From: Cordilura impudica
Lineage: Eukaryota > Arthropoda > Insecta > Diptera > Scathophagidae
NCBI GenBank assembly: GCA_963682025.1
Contig: OY821519.1
Coordinates: 99,824,585 to 99,888,584, forward strand
Reading direction: 5' to 3'
DNA length: 64,000 bases
Shown here: piece after piece, positions 1 through 42,618 of the stretch
Layout of the letters: each line of letters opens with the position of its first letter
How positions within the stretch are numbered: the stretch's first letter is position 1
Position numbers and translations under genes: made by a program
Notes under the pieces: model-generated
What the model was told of the DNA's origin: nothing
Database searches by the model: none
What the model saw: the letters and a program-made list of their open reading frames with translations, nothing else

Positions 1-330
1 CCGCCCTCGTACATAAAGAAAAACACAAATATTTTTAAATTTTTCAAGAGTTTCTCACATTTTCATTCATATCTCGTGACCCTTTGGACCGATTTTGATG
101 ATTTCAAATAGCAACCCCTTTGGGGTTAATAAACGATATTATGAAAAAAACGAAGACTCTATAGCTTAGTTATTGGGGGTGTGATCGTGATTTCCATAGA
201 CAGACGGATAGACAGTCATCGCTAAATCTACCTCCCTTGTTATAAGCATCAAGAAAATATATGGTTATTGCGATGCGTTACAAACGGAGTGACAAACCAC
301 TCTGTACAATGGTGTGGAGGCTATAAAAAT
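1..330. repeat. Dispersed repeat, 3' part (CAGACGG family)
   Basis: The segment resembles the better-preserved copies at 59002-59786 and 63006-63832. Shared landmarks are ATCTCGTGACCC, ACCGATTTTGATGATTT, GTGATCGTGATTTCCA, CAGACGGATAGACAG and GTTACAAACGGAGTGACAAA. Bases 331-600 hold only AT-rich sequence. Confidence 0.55.
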
Positions 331-639
331 AGAAATCATAAATTTGTGTATGCAAAAGAAATTGTTGAGTAGATTGAGCAAAAAAAAAACGCGAGAAAGA
401 AAAATGCCATAAGATTATAATGCGCAAAAGGCTTGGAAAGCTCAAAAACCGTTGCCCTAACCTTAATAATTAAATTCAAATACAAATGTCGAAATCAGAG
501 GGGTTTAAAAAAATTACTAATAACAAAAAAAAATCACAGTAAATTGAGTTAATTTTAATTAAAAGCAGAGATGTATGTATGTATCTTTATTTACAAATAT
601 AAAATAACATTTTTAAATAAAGAAGGAAAATAAACATGT

Positions 640-855
640 TCTAATATTAAATATGTCATAAATAATAAATTATATTAAAAATTGCCAAAAAAGTACAAAT
701 AATTAATTTATATATTTTTAATAATTTCTGCTTTTTTCGAATTTTTTAATTTCAATTCTTATTTATGACATATTTAATATTAATATTCATAAATGTACAA
801 ATAATTAATTCATTTATTTTTAATTCTAAATTTAAAAAAATATTAATATTTACAT
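640..855. repeat. AT-rich dispersed repeat with internal inverted repeat
   Basis: ATTAAATATGTCATAAATAA near 645 is inverted near 760. The segment TATGTCATAAATAATAAATT..GCCAAAAAAGTACAAAT also occurs at about 60122-60250, which shows it is dispersed. Confidence 0.55.
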
Positions 856-857
856 AA

Positions 858-1156
858 TCAATATATTAATACGTGAAGGCAAATTTTTAGTTCCCTTTTT
901 AAGCAATATGCGGGCACGGAGGAATGTGAAAAATGGCATAATTATAGTTCACATGGAGGAGAAGCTGAGAATGATGAAATTTATGTTTAATCTGCCTTAA
1001 AAATATATTAAATTAAATAAAATTAAATATTTATAATAATTCGTTACACCCTGTTAATGCGAATGATTTAAATTATATATCAGACGCTCTGTATTGATTT
1101 ATGAATTGCTAAAATTGATTAACATACCTTTAGGCTCATTTAAATATTCATAATTT
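858..1156 (+). mobile_element. Helitron-like element family A, 3'-truncated
   Basis: It starts TCAATATATTAATACGTGAA and shares CACGGAGGAATGTG and AACATACCTTTAGGCTCATT with the copies at 17213 and 53076. The CTAG end is missing because a mini-me-like repeat begins at 1157. Confidence 0.55.
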
Positions 1157-1925
1157 TTATACCCTATACCACTATGTGGTTTGGGTATAATGACTTTGTG
1201 CTGCTGTTTGTAACAACCAAAAATATTTGACCTAGACCCATCTTTAATTATACCGATCGAATCAGAATCACTTTCTGAGTTAATTTAACAATGTCCGTCC
1301 GTCCGTCCGTCCGTCCGTCCGTCTGTGTGTCCATGTAAACCTTGTAATCAAACTGCAGGTCGCAAATATGAATATATTTTGATGAAATTTGGTATGTAAG
1401 CTTTTATCGGCCATGGGATGAACGCTATTGAAATTGCTGAGAATCGGTCCATGTGCAGACCTAGCCCCCATACAAATTACCCCTATGAAATCGACATAAA
1501 TTGCCATAAGATCCAAATTGTCATATAGATCTTACTCAAATTGGGTTTGTATGCGTTCATTACATCCACTAATGAGTAGTCCAAAAATGATCCTTTGACC
1601 CCATATAGAGCTGCTTCCCGATCTTCACTTAAATCTATTAAAAACAAAAATATTGCACTGATTCTTCTCAAATTTTGTTTGTATATATTTTTGCAAAATA
1701 AAAGAGACTTTACCAAACATGATCAGGATCGGTCCATTTTTGGACCTAGTCCCCATATAGATATATCATCCGATATGAACTTTTTCATATCTGCAGCTAA
1801 AAAAAATTAATAAAAATCCCACTCAAATTTGGTTTTTGCTTATTTTCCATGTCCAGTTAGTTGGGCCTAAGAGATAGAGTTTCTAAACGCATGGTATAGG
1901 GTATCGTATAGTCGGTCTAGACCAT
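1157..1925 (-). mobile_element. mini-me/DINE-like repeat copy 1
   Basis: It is bounded by TATACCCTATACCACTATGT at low coordinate and GGTATCGTATAGTCGGTCTA at high coordinate. It contains a GTCY tract (about 1291-1330: GTCCGTCC.. then GTCTGTGTG), the hallmark of mini-me elements of flies. The same unit recurs at 9124, 9808, 11913, 20010 and 44303. It has no coding capacity. Confidence 0.7.
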
Positions 1926-1932
1926 AAAACTT

Positions 1933-2135
1933 AAGTTTTTATTAAAACTCTTTCTTTCCTTATGCATATGAGTTTTGAATCTCTCCGTGACTATGCGTGA
2001 CTGTTTTAAAATTAATCCATGGTCACAACAAGTCTATGGACAAAGTTTCAGATCGATCGGATGAGGGGAAGTGAGATTTTAATCTCTTCGTGACTGTGCC
2101 TGATTATACGTGACTGTGAGTGTTTAAATAAAAGT
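1933..2135 (-). repeat. Dispersed copy of the GTGACTGTGCGTGACTG repeat
   Basis: It carries CTCCGTGACTATGCGTGACT and AGATCGATCGGATGAGGGGA, the reverse complement of units in the tandem array at 52230-52860, including the edge TTATGCATATGAGTTTTGAA. Bases 2140-3260 are AT-rich with nothing recognisable. Confidence 0.65.
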
Positions 2136-3262
2136 ATATTTTTTTGAAAATTAACTGGTGTTTGCTTTCGGGTGATGTGTTTGCTCGAACGATGACTTGT
2201 TGAATGTTTTAATGTTCATGTGCTTTATGTTCTTGTGGTTGATGTCATTTGACCGTTCGTTGTTTGCTGCCTTATGGAGCGTTAATTTAGCCAGTGCTGG
2301 GATTTATGTTCATTGTCATGAACAGAATTTGATAAGTGTATAGTGCCCTTTAAAAATATTCTAGTTGCGAACTCGTTGTGCGTAATGTTTTTTGAGGAAT
2401 AGAATAAAAACAAAAGCATGTTTGTACAAGTATCATATACCATTAAAATTATTTGGAAGCAACTTTTACTACTATTATTACTGAGCATATTAAAAAAAAT
2501 TAAAAAACGGGTGATAATTTTACACCTAAATATAAAATTGATTTTGCCGCTAAAAAGAGCGTCCATTTTGTCTCTTCTAACACATGTCAAAGTTTCAGCT
2601 CATTTGGTAACCTTCCTTGTCAGTACTTACGTTAATCTTACTTAGATTTGTACTTTAAGTTAAAATCATTTAATTTTGTTAATTAAGCTTAAATAAACAA
2701 GAAGAATGAAAATATTTGTTATATTTGTTGTTCAAACATTTATCACACACATTGTTTTATTAATGCAAATTTACATTTGTTTAGAAATACAATATATTTT
2801 ATATTTATTATTTATATGTATGTAAGTATATAATATAAAATATATACATATGTATATCTGTAATTCTAAAATATACTTGAGAAATACATTTATGTGTTAT
2901 TTTCTAAATAGACGATAGATAACACATCAAAGGTGTACAATTTATTTTAATAATAAGTTTATAATTTGTTTAACATACACATTTTTGCAGTACATTCTTT
3001 TATTTACTATATATATATATGTTAAATTGTATTATTTTATTCATATCACAGTTACTAATGTATGAAATAATTTAAATAAAATGTAACTTATAAAAAGAAA
3101 AGTAAGATTATTAATAAAAATTTATTTTGAATTATCTATAAGTATAGTTTTAGCACAAACAAAGCATACACATGGACTTAGTGAGATGTATTGACGAGTA
3201 TGTATGTATGTATATACATATAGAACAATTGATATGTGAATTATTAAAAAATAAAATAGAAT

Positions 3263-3330
3263 TTTATTGGTTTTTACTGCCTTATTACATAAAATGATTG
3301 TATTATTTTTAAATTCATACCGAATTTATT
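3263..3330 (-). terminator. Candidate polyadenylation signals of Ube3b
   Basis: Two minus-strand AATAAA hexamers lie 56 nt (3330-3325) and about 118 nt (3268-3263) downstream of the stop codon. Their position suits a short 3' UTR. Which one is used cannot be told from sequence alone. Confidence 0.55.
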
Positions 3331-3385
3331 AATTGTGAAAACTTAGAAGGGAAGGAGGAGGAGTGGGAGGGCAGGGTCGATCAAA

Positions 3386-33141
<29,756 letters not shown>

Positions 33142-34131
33142 TGTATTAATTTATATTAAACAATTTAAATTAATTGTATTTATTATAAACTGTTAGGGGC
33201 GCTCCACTACTTAATACTGGGTAATGCACACTTTTATAATTTACTTTCTTGTTTTCTTTGTGTATATATTGCAATATATTTGAGTCCACCTCCAAGGTGG
33301 AAAACTTTAAAAAACAAATATATATATTTATATAGCTGACAACATTCATATGTTTAGCAGACACATTTTTTTAATTTTATCATGATTTTTCTAATATTTT
33401 ATGTGCATTTAGTAACAAAAACCTTTAAAATATCTGAAGATTTTAATTTTTTCTGATTGCAATAAAATTTTGTGCAACAATAAATGCTTAGTTGGCTATT
33501 TATGTAGTTAGAAACTACTTTTAACAGTACTTTTTTTAACAACTATATATTTGTTTACGTAGAAAGCACACAAACAAAATGAAGAAAATGCTCTATGAAA
33601 AAAAAATGAAGAGTACAGAGCCTATTAGTTAATATAATAGCAGAATATAAAAAGGAATTATTGAATGGATGTGGAAGGATTTTAAGGGAAAAAAAATGAT
33701 TATGGACTAATAATTGCGAAACAAATTAAAAAAATTGAGCATTTAAATAAAAGAAAGTTCATTATTCTTTAGATAAGTATGTACATAGAACAGTTTTTAT
33801 GTACAAATTATAGAAACAATTCAACCCACATGTTTTTATGCAAGTTAATAGAACTTTTTTGTTAAGTAACTAACAATACATTGGTTTATCAAATTTCGTT
33901 TAAGTTAATTTAGATAGTTAATATATTTCATTTGTACCTTTACTTATTTATTGAATATACATTTTACAAGTGAATTTAAAAAATATAATAAAGTTCAAAC
34001 ACAGGGTAACTAGACCATATTCTGCGCAAGATTTTATAAAGTAAAATTATTTTTTAGATACAGAAGGCTTTACGCATTGCGGCCAATTTTGTCTTTTGTG
34101 CAGCAAAAAAAATAATTTTTTAATTAATTGA
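33142..34131. other. Region upstream of Ube3b, no gene seen
   Basis: AT-rich sequence with stops in all frames. It contains the putative promoter near 33205-33238. A 64-codon minus frame at 33170-33364 has no recognisable content. Confidence 0.6.
33205..33238 (-). promoter_or_regulatory. Possible TATA-type core promoter of Ube3b
   Basis: TATAAAAG (minus, 33238-33231) lies about 95 nt upstream of the ATG and would give a 5' UTR of about 65 nt. In such AT-rich DNA the match could be chance. Confidence 0.3.
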
Positions 34132-34840
34132 TATATCTGTGGTTTTCTAGAATAACCGCGTATGTCATAAAATCAAAATGTTCAGGGCAGCCAAAAAACG
34201 TTATATTTGAAATTATGGGCTTGATATTAAGTTTTTAGAGCTTTTTATTTAACAGTCCTGTAGATATGGGCAATAAATACTTTATATAACATTTTGAGTC
34301 AAAAATCTTCAGAGAAGGACGAAAAAAGCAATATGTAAATAACACTTAAAGTGTTTGCAGATAAAACAACTTATGTCGACAAACGTCATTTTCTTTGAAA
34401 AAGAAAACTACCAATACAACCACCCATGTAGACATAAGTTGCTGTTGCTTGAAAAATGGATTTTTTTGTTCGTCAACAAAAAGCTAACGGGACTTAGGAT
34501 GAGAATATAACAACGTATCAAGAATAATAGTGTCAAAAAATAACAGTAAAAACACAAGTTTTTATAAGTGTTATAAACTGAAAAATAATCAAAAATTATT
34601 TTGCATTTTTTTCATTAATAACAACGTATGTCGCTAGGTGTCGTTTTCTGAGAAAATAATTTGTCAGCGATCAAAAGTACGTTAACATACGTCGTTAGTG
34701 AAAAAAAACTCAGAAATGGTCAACATTTAAAAAAAAATTGAACACGTGTAAAGAACGTTAAAAATTAATATATTTGGCATCGCTAACTCAAAACTGACAA
34801 AAATGGACATACGCGGTTATTCCAGAAAACCACAGATATA
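34132..34840. mobile_element. DNA transposon with TATATCTGTGGTTTTCT ends
   Basis: The left terminus TATATCTGTGGTTTTCTAGA..CCGCGTATGTC is inverted at the right end (GACATACGCGGTTATTCCAG..). Arms are about 33 bp. The interior is non-coding, with several GTCGACA/ACGTATGTCG-like motifs. Superfamily not assignable. Confidence 0.68.
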
Positions 34841-35260
34841 ACTATTGGAATTATTTAATTTTGGTCTAAATCATTATTTTTGGTATGTTTTATAACAATG
34901 GTCGCATAGATTTAAATATGTAGAATCGGATTTAGTCAAAAAAATGGCTTACATCCGAATAACGGATTTGCAAATAAAGAAGAAGTATATTATTTGAAAT
35001 GCATGTTGCTGATGATTGGGTAATTTGCCAAAAATAGTTTATCAGCTTAAATCACTACCCAGTCCTGTTCGTCTCAGGTAAGTTGCCATACGTGAAGTGC
35101 CGAAATCCCGTAATTTTTTCTTCGGAATCTCAGGATGCCGAAAATCTTTTAATTCTTTTCATAAATCAAATTATTAAGTATGATTTGATTATAATTTGAT
35201 AATATGATTCTTCTAAAAACAGAATTAAAAATATTTAATATTTAGGAATAGATCCTATAG

Positions 35261-35795
35261 AAGGACGAAAAAACAATATGTAAATTACACTTAAAGTGTG
35301 TGCAAAGAAAACAAGATATGCCGACAAACGTCGTTTTCTTTGAAAAAGAAAACTACCACCATGTAGACATAAGTTGTTGTTGCTTGAAAAATGGATTTTT
35401 TGTTCGTCAACAAAAAGCTAACGGGACTTAGGATGAGAATAGAACAACGTATCAAGAATAATAGTGACAAAAAATATCAGAAAAAACACACAAGTTTTTA
35501 TAAGTGTTATAAACTGAAAAATAATCAAAATTATTTTGCATTTTTTTTTCATTAATAACAACATATGTCGCTATGTGTTGTTTTCTGAGAAAATAATTTG
35601 TCAGCGATCAAACGTACGTTACCATACGTCGATAGTGCTGCAAATTAATTTAATAAACATTTAAGTTACGTCGTTATTTAAAGAAAAAACTCAGAAATGG
35701 TCAACATTTTTTTTTTTTAATTTAACACATGTAAAGAGCGTTAAAAATTAATATATTTGGCATCGTTAACTCAAAACTGAAAAAATTGGACATAT
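35261..35795. repeat. Direct second copy of the element interior
   Basis: GAAGGACGAAAAAACAATAT through TTGGCATCGTTAACTCAAAA repeats 34309-34812 at about 950-bp offset in the same orientation. It has lost the left terminus and most of the right one. Confidence 0.7.
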
Positions 35796-36069
35796 AAAAG
35801 ATATAGTTTAAATAGGACATAATGGTTTCAATATTTGGGACATATTTTTTTTTAAATAAATAATGCAGTTGATTCAAATTCGAGCACTAAAAGTTAATTC
35901 TAAAGGTTTAGTTATCGTAGAAATTTGACACTCTTTTAATATATGGACAACATCCATTGTTGTTTGACATGTACTGCGTCGTAGTAATGCTCCGAATTAT
36001 AATTTTCTCTTATATTGCATTATACACAGTATATACTACGTATGCAAAGTGAAATATCACATATTATAA

Positions 36070-36490
36070 TATTATAATACCGATTACCAAATCACTTTCT
36101 AAGTCGATGTGATAATTATTGTCCGATTTTCTGATATCCTTGTAAACCATGTACGCAAACTACAGATCGCAAATGCAAATTTTAATGAAACTTGGCATAT
36201 AAGATTTTGTTGGTTACAGGAAGATCGGTAAATATCGGATATATATATCACCAATAAGATTGGCTTAAATTACCGTAAAACCCAGATTACTATATATATA
36301 TACATATAATGATCAAATTTGGTTTATGTGTAGTTACTATATTTGTAAATCATCGTTCCGAAAACATAGTTCATAGTTCCCATCTGAAACAGCATCCCAA
36401 TGTTCACTCAAATCTACTTAAAGGCAAAATTCACATTTATCTATGAAAAATTGAGTGTACCAAATTTGTTTATGTTTATCCAACATATTT
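36070..36490 (-). mobile_element. Old, diverged mini-me-like repeat
   Basis: ACCAAATCACTTTCTAAGTC, TGTAAACCATGTACGCAAAC, CAGATCGCAAATGCAAAT and ATCAAATTTGGTTTATGTG correspond in order to landmarks of copy 1, with much more divergence and no GTCY tract. Confidence 0.5.
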
Positions 36491-36640
36491 TATGGAACAA
36501 GTATAGTTTACGGGCGACAGATTTTTTAATATGAAGTTTTAATTATCTATAAATTTTACAACTAAAAGTTTTATAATTTTAATCAATTTATAATTAACTA
36601 AAATAATTATTAAATTAAAAATATTAAATAATTAAATTTA

Positions 36641-37014
36641 CTAGCAGATTCCAGCCCTCGAAATTCGAGAGCAAATTCTAGGAAATTTTATTTTTTCATT
36701 AAATAATGACCCTAAAAGTATGGTAATCAATTATAGCCAATTCACAAATCAACACAAAAAACAATCTCATTTTTATTACAAACACATTAACAAATTTAAT
36801 AAACACACATAGCATTGCATAATTTTATGTATGTGTTAGTAGCAATTTTAAATGCAATTTACTCAAAATAAAGGAGAAAAATTAAAAATCTGTAAGTCTG
36901 CAAATCGGCTAAAAAGAAATACCTTTCAAATAATATACGTTTGATCAAAATCGGGATAAAACGGTAGAACAAAATATCAGTCACAAGAAATCGTCTAGCC
37001 TATTAATATTATAG
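36641..37014 (-). mobile_element. Helitron-like family B, nearly full copy
   Basis: The CTAG end lies at 36641-36644 next to the hairpin CTCGAAATTCGAG. The body and the far end TATAGGCTAG-type sequence match 51366-51730. The terminal TC is changed. Confidence 0.65.
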
Positions 37015-37088
37015 TTATGATAACTTTCGTATAAATTTTTTCATATTTCTAAACTTTATAATAATAAATTTTGATAATTTCTCACTAA

Positions 37089-37765
37089 TAGTGCGTTTAC
37101 AACTGAGGAAAATCTAGTAGATTTTAGTTGAAATCTATTTAAAAATATATACCGTTTACATCTATCTTTTTTGACATTTTGTGAGATTTTGCTTCCACGA
37201 CAATAAATAGCTGATTAAAATAAAACATATAAACTAGAAATACCAAAAATAAACAAAACAATAGGAAAATGGATATATATAAAATTCTTAAAAGGAACAG
37301 ATTTTATAATTATATTATGCATCAAAAATGAAAAAAGCACAAACTGGAATAAAAATTTTGCGAAAAAAAATCAGCATTTGTTAAATTTATTGTTTGAACA
37401 GCAAAAACAAATTCATTTTTCACAATAAGAAACATATAACTTTTCAATTACTAAATATTTTTTAATTATAGATTCGTGATTTTTTTTTGTTAATAATTAA
37501 CATTGTATTTCCTTTTTATTCAACTTGTTTGCTTTGTTTTTAAATATCAATTTTTCAGTCACTGCGTTGTAATTTTCTACTACAATGTTAAAAAAAACAT
37601 AGTAGTATCATTTGGTAGTGCCCAAGTTTGACAAGATTTTGTGAGATTTTGCACAAATCTAGTAACGAGCTGGATTTTGTTTTGTATGGGAAATCTAGTA
37701 AAAATTAGCTAAATTTCGCTCGAAATCTCGAATATACTAGATTTTGCTTAGATGTAAACGCACTA
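37089..37765. mobile_element. MITE with TAGTGCGTTTACA ends and TAA duplication
   Basis: The ends TAGTGCGTTTACA and TGTAAACGCACTA are exact inverses, flanked by TAA (37086-37088 and 37766-37768). Subterminal AAATCTAGTAGATTTT and TTTTGTGAGATTTTGC motifs recur on both sides. At 677 bp it has no coding capacity. It resembles PIF/Harbinger-type insertions in target size. Confidence 0.75.
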
Positions 37766-37769
37766 TAAT

Positions 37770-37830
37770 TCATTGTTAATTTTAGTAGTAATTTAAAATT
37801 ATATATATATTTATAAATTATTATTGATTT

Positions 37831-37868
<38 letters not shown>

Positions 37869-39495
37869 TAAAATTTAACAAGTTTTTTTTTTATCAAGAA
37901 ATCAAAAAAAATTTTTTTCCGCACATGTGTTCAACACGAAAAATCAAAAGAAAATGAAGTTTGATTATCAAACAAGTTTGGCAACGATCAAATAATCAGC
38001 TGTCAAATAAAAATATTAAAAATTTTCATTAAACATTGCCGAGAGCGTGTACGTGTAGCCGAAAAGAACGACCGGATGCACACAACCTTGTGTTTGATGG
38101 GTTAAATGTGTGTTTACATATGAAAATTGATATGATATGATATGATAAAATAAATAGATAAAATGATGAAGTACACATGAACAAATCTTAAATTTCAATA
38201 CAAAAATTTCAGTGGGTAGACACGGATGAAAGTTTAAAAGAGAATTTCAACACAATTTCAGAGAGAAAAATTTCATGTGTAAACTGGGACTTATTTGATC
38301 GTCGCCAGCGGCCTGTACTAAAACGCTAAATAACGCCCAAGTACAACCTTGTTGTGTTACTACAAAAATAAGCAACCAATATTACGTTTTCATCATTCAC
38401 GAGCAAATGAAAACGAAAATCCTATTTTTCAACAAACTACAATAAAACATAAATTATTAAATTATTTCGTGCAAAAATCCAAAAACCATTTGAAAGTGAA
38501 TACTCTAACAATTGGCAAAAATGAGGAATAAAAAACACATTCAAATATGTAACAAAGAAGAGAAACGTGGTTAGGTGAAAAAATTACTAAAGAAAGGAAA
38601 AAATTATTAATAAAATAAAAAAAGTGACAAGTGAAAAAAGGTGAGGATGATAGGCACACACACACACACACACGATCTTATTTAAACAACAGCAAATAGC
38701 AGAGAAAAAACAATGGCATTAAATTAGTTCAAATAATGCAAAAGGATGTGGTAAATAAGTGAACGACAAATAAATCAAACCAAATAGCAAATAGGGATTT
38801 TGTTACTTAACCATTTTCCTATAAACAGGAAATTATATTATTGCTCCATTTGGATTTATGTCGAAAAGAAATAAAACGAAAAGATTGCTGTTGCAGCAGA
38901 AACTAAAGATGAAACAAAATCATTTCAAGGTTTTGCAGCGCAGTTAACTGCGAAAAGAAAAATCGGGCACTGAAAACCAGACAGCGCAGCACATCACACA
39001 ACCAAGTAGGAAAGTAAAATAAAACAAAGTGTTAATATATTTAAGCAAATCGTAAAAAAAACAACAACGGCCAAGAAAAAGTCAGCATTATTTGTGTTTT
39101 TATTTTCTTACGTTTTGTTTTTTGGATTTATATATAAAGTAATTGCAAGATAAAAACTGTTTTCTGAAAAAAAAAAACAAAACATTAAGTTTGTTTTATA
39201 AAAACGATAAACACAATTGTAAAATAGACTAAAAATTTTAGAGACCAGAAACTTCAAGAAAAAGTTCAAATTGCATGAACAAGTGAAAATAAAAAAAAAA
39301 TACTCGCACTGTGTTGTCAATTTTGCAGTTTTTGTCTACTTGCAAAATTGGTGTTTTTTTAGTTTAGAAATTGTATTAGCAAACATAACACAATAATTTC
39401 GTTAAACTGCGGTTTAATATCGAAAGAGCTCGTTAAACAGTTTTATATTATTGTACTAGTGTTATATGATCGTGTTATATGACTGTGTGAAATAG
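37770..39495. other. AT-rich region, no supported gene
   Basis: It includes a (TA)n tract at 37830-37870 and (CA)n at 38653-38672. A-rich sequence with scattered GTGAAAA between 38200 and 39350 resembles fly 5' UTR sequence, but no start, splice pair or coding exon could be tied to it. Confidence 0.5.
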
Positions 39496-39509
39496 CTAAA
39501 AAAAAAAGT

Positions 39510-40365
39510 GCTTCATTGCTTTTTGTAAATATTTTTAGATTATAGGAGACTAAAAAACGCGCTTTTGCTCTGCACTTCATCCAGCGATTTGAAATTTTTT
39601 TAAGCCCTCAAAGTAAGATTTGGAAAGGCCTTCAAAATAAGCTTCTTCGGCAGAGATGCCCTCCCCATTCGATTAGAATCTTCTCCCAATTGCACATTTC
39701 TTTTAAATTTGAAAATAGCAGATATTCTCCCGTAGCCAATTCTGATCAATAATCGACAATTTTTCCATCAAAACTGCACAACTATGCATGTTGACGGAAA
39801 TTGATAAAAGTTCACATTTCTTGTGGACTAAATGGGAGATTTTTCTCTCTTGATTTCTTCGCTTTATTGACCCAACCTTACTTCAGGTAGTCATTGTAGA
39901 TAATTCCATGCATATCCCAAAAAACCGTGGCCATAAATCTGGCAGCCGATTTCGCTGTCTGCTTTCTTCAGACCTTTTTTATCTGCTAAAATCCATTGCC
40001 CTTACTGAATCCATGTGTCATCAACAGGATCGCAAAGGAAAAGTTTAAACCAGCTGCTGAATCAGTCGCACGATTGCATCTTGTGCCCATCTTTCTGATA
40101 GCTATAGCGTATGAAAACCCAATTTTTCGTTCAAAATTGATATCTCTGAACTATGTGGTCTCAACTAGTTCTCACACATTAACTCGTTGCTCATTCAAAA
40201 CTATAACGTGGGTTTTATCGTTGATTTCCGAAGTTACTGCCTCAACTGAACGTCCAGAACGATGTTCATCATTTGTGGGTGTACAGCCAGGCTTAATTAA
40301 ATTTATTTACCCAATTGTAGATTCTCTTAAACGCTGGTGCAAAAGTGCCATGGATTAAATCTTCT
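39510..40365 (-). pseudogene. mariner transposase relic
   Basis: The minus strand reads, with many shifts, DEHRSGRSVEAVTSE, then VFWDMHGIIYNDYLK (mariner second catalytic block), RENICYFQI and YFEGLKKFQIAG near the C-terminus. The order and the WDxxG block identify the mariner family. Stops and indels occur throughout, so it is old and dead. The 120-codon plus frame at 39996-40358 is only its shadow. Termini were not identified. Confidence 0.72.
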
Positions 40366-42618
40366 TTGATTTTTTAGGTGTTTTGTCTTTCAAATATAAG
40401 TGTTTTATTACAGCTCCATATTTTTTTTTAATTTTTCAAAAATTGCGAAACCAATCGATTATTAAAAAAAAAACTAATGACAATCGATTTTTGCAACTTG
40501 GCATTTTTCAGTAACCATTTTTGTTTTTAATTCTTAGTGCTCATATGATTTTATAAAGATTTATTGACTTCCCCTCCTATATCAATTACGTTTAATGTTA
40601 ACAAGTTGTCCACTTAATTGCCAATTTTATAAATTATTAAAATTTTTTTTATTTGTATATAAAATTTTGTACCACAAAATATATATATATTTTTTTATAG
40701 AGTTTTAGCGTTTTTTTTTTTACCAATTTAAATGATTTTTGTTGGAAAATTTAGGCAACACTATCAAAAAGCATTATTGTTGCAAAAGATACAAAAAAAA
40801 AAAGAAACAGAAATGGAAACAAACACAAACAACAATAATAATCATAGTAATTATAACGGATCTTATATAAAAAAAATACCAATCTTCCACAAGAGAATTA
40901 CGGACATTATTTACAAAACCAAAAAACATGCTCCAGCTCCCCCTATGGTTGCACAACAAAAAAATAAATAAATGAAATAAAAAAAAGCAAAGAGAAATCG
41001 TTATTATGTATGTGTATCCCCTCCCTACAACAACATAAACTTTGTTATGCAGCATCCGAATAAGTTGTTTGTAGTTTTTCTGAAATTTCATTTCTCATTT
41101 TTTTTAGTTAAGTTTGTAAGAGTATTTCTTGAATTATTATGTTTATTATTAAGTCTCTCTTTGGATACAAATAAACTGATACAATTTCTAAATTACTGGT
41201 CCAGACGTTTTAAGTAGTAAAGAGCAATTTTAGAGGATTAAACTAAAATACAAAAAAAAAAAAACAAGTAATTGCGAAAAACACCACACCTTTTGCTGCA
41301 CTTCCATTATATGCGAATCGACAAAGATAATTGAAAATCTCTACGACTAAGAAAAAGTCCAAAGATTAAAGTCGCTTACTCCTCTATATTAAGCATCTCT
41401 TACGTTTAACTCTTTACACAAAGCAACGGCACCTTTAACTCACATCCATATTTGTATTTGGTTTTATTTAAGCAAAATTTCCTTTTATTTGAAATATCCC
41501 CCCACTAATTAATGCTTCGTTAAGAAAGGCAGAAAGAAAAAAGTGGAGATTTTTCGATTGTGCTAAACAAGTCTCAAAATATATTTTTAATAACTCCATC
41601 ATATTTTTACTCTGTTTGCTGCTACTAATTTGTGTGTGTGATTTGTCCAAAAACAATAATTGTGTTGTTTTTTTTATATAAAAATAAATTACAGAAATAT
41701 TTATGTGTAAACTAAGAAACAAAAAAAAAATAATTAAATTATTTTGTTCTTTAAAAAAAAAAACAATGTAGAAAATCGTAAAATTTTATTGAAATTTTGC
41801 CCAATATTGTTTTACACCAAAAAAGCGATTCAAACAACCAATCAAGTGCTGGCGTAGTTTTAAGCAAGAATTAACTTCATCATTGACATTGATTTCCTGG
41901 AGAAATTAAGGATTTTTAACTAAGAATTACTTTTATTTTAAACCAAATGTAAGTATCGATTTTATTCTGTTTTATTACTTAATTTAATAATTATACTTTA
42001 AGCATTTTCATTTGTATTTTCATATTTATGTAATGGAATATTCACCGTTTGAATATTGGAAATTGCTTATATTTGAGGTTAGGATTTCTTTTGAAAGGCC
42101 ACAAAATTTGTTTTTGCATTTGATTTTATTATTAAAAAAACATAAATTTAATGAGTCTAGTCCTTTTGCAAACAAAAAATGTAAAATTTTAAACGATTTT
42201 GAGAATTTCACGAAATATTTAAAAGTTACCTTATAGAATTTACAATAGCATGATTCATTACATATTGTAGATGGCGCTGGGACCTGAAATATAAACAGTA
42301 CATTGACACAAAATTACGAATAATGTAATAAGCTTTATCAGCAGCGCAATTCTCTTAACTTTTTATATACAAAAATTGGATTTAAAGTTGTCAAAATTCG
42401 TTAACTAATTATATTTAGCCGAAAAATTTTCTACCGAATTTTGTAGTTAAAAAAATGGTAGCTTTCGAAAAATATTATACGATAGACTATTAGCATAAAA
42501 TATTAAAAATTCGCAAAGTACTTTCAAATAAATTCGTAATAATGAATTAGAGGAATATAAAGGGTGTCACAAAATTCACGCTAGATTTGAATCAAGCAGA
42601 AAACACAGTTTTTATATA
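40366..42618. other. AT-rich region, nothing recognised
   Basis: Short frames on both strands are low complexity (Asn/Lys or Phe/Tyr rich). No repeat arms, RNA gene or coding motif was seen. Confidence 0.5.

Noticed and set aside
1280..1516. Frames with RRTDGRTDGRT tails in several places
   Set aside because: They are translations of the GTCY/GACG tract of mini-me-like repeats and recur with every copy.
33170..33364. 64-codon minus frame just upstream of Ube3b
   Set aside because: No family sequence and poor composition. The conserved N-terminus starts at 33141, so this is at most an untranslated leader.
38200..39480. A-rich tract resembling a 5' UTR of a plus-strand gene
   Set aside because: GTGAGG and GTAGG-like donors are present, but no coding exon or paired acceptor could be linked, so no gene is claimed.
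39996..40358. 120-codon plus-strand open frame
   Set aside because: It is the shadow of a decayed mariner transposase on the minus strand, whose motifs (GRSVEAVTSE, FWDMHGIIYNDYLK) are readable. The plus product resembles nothing.
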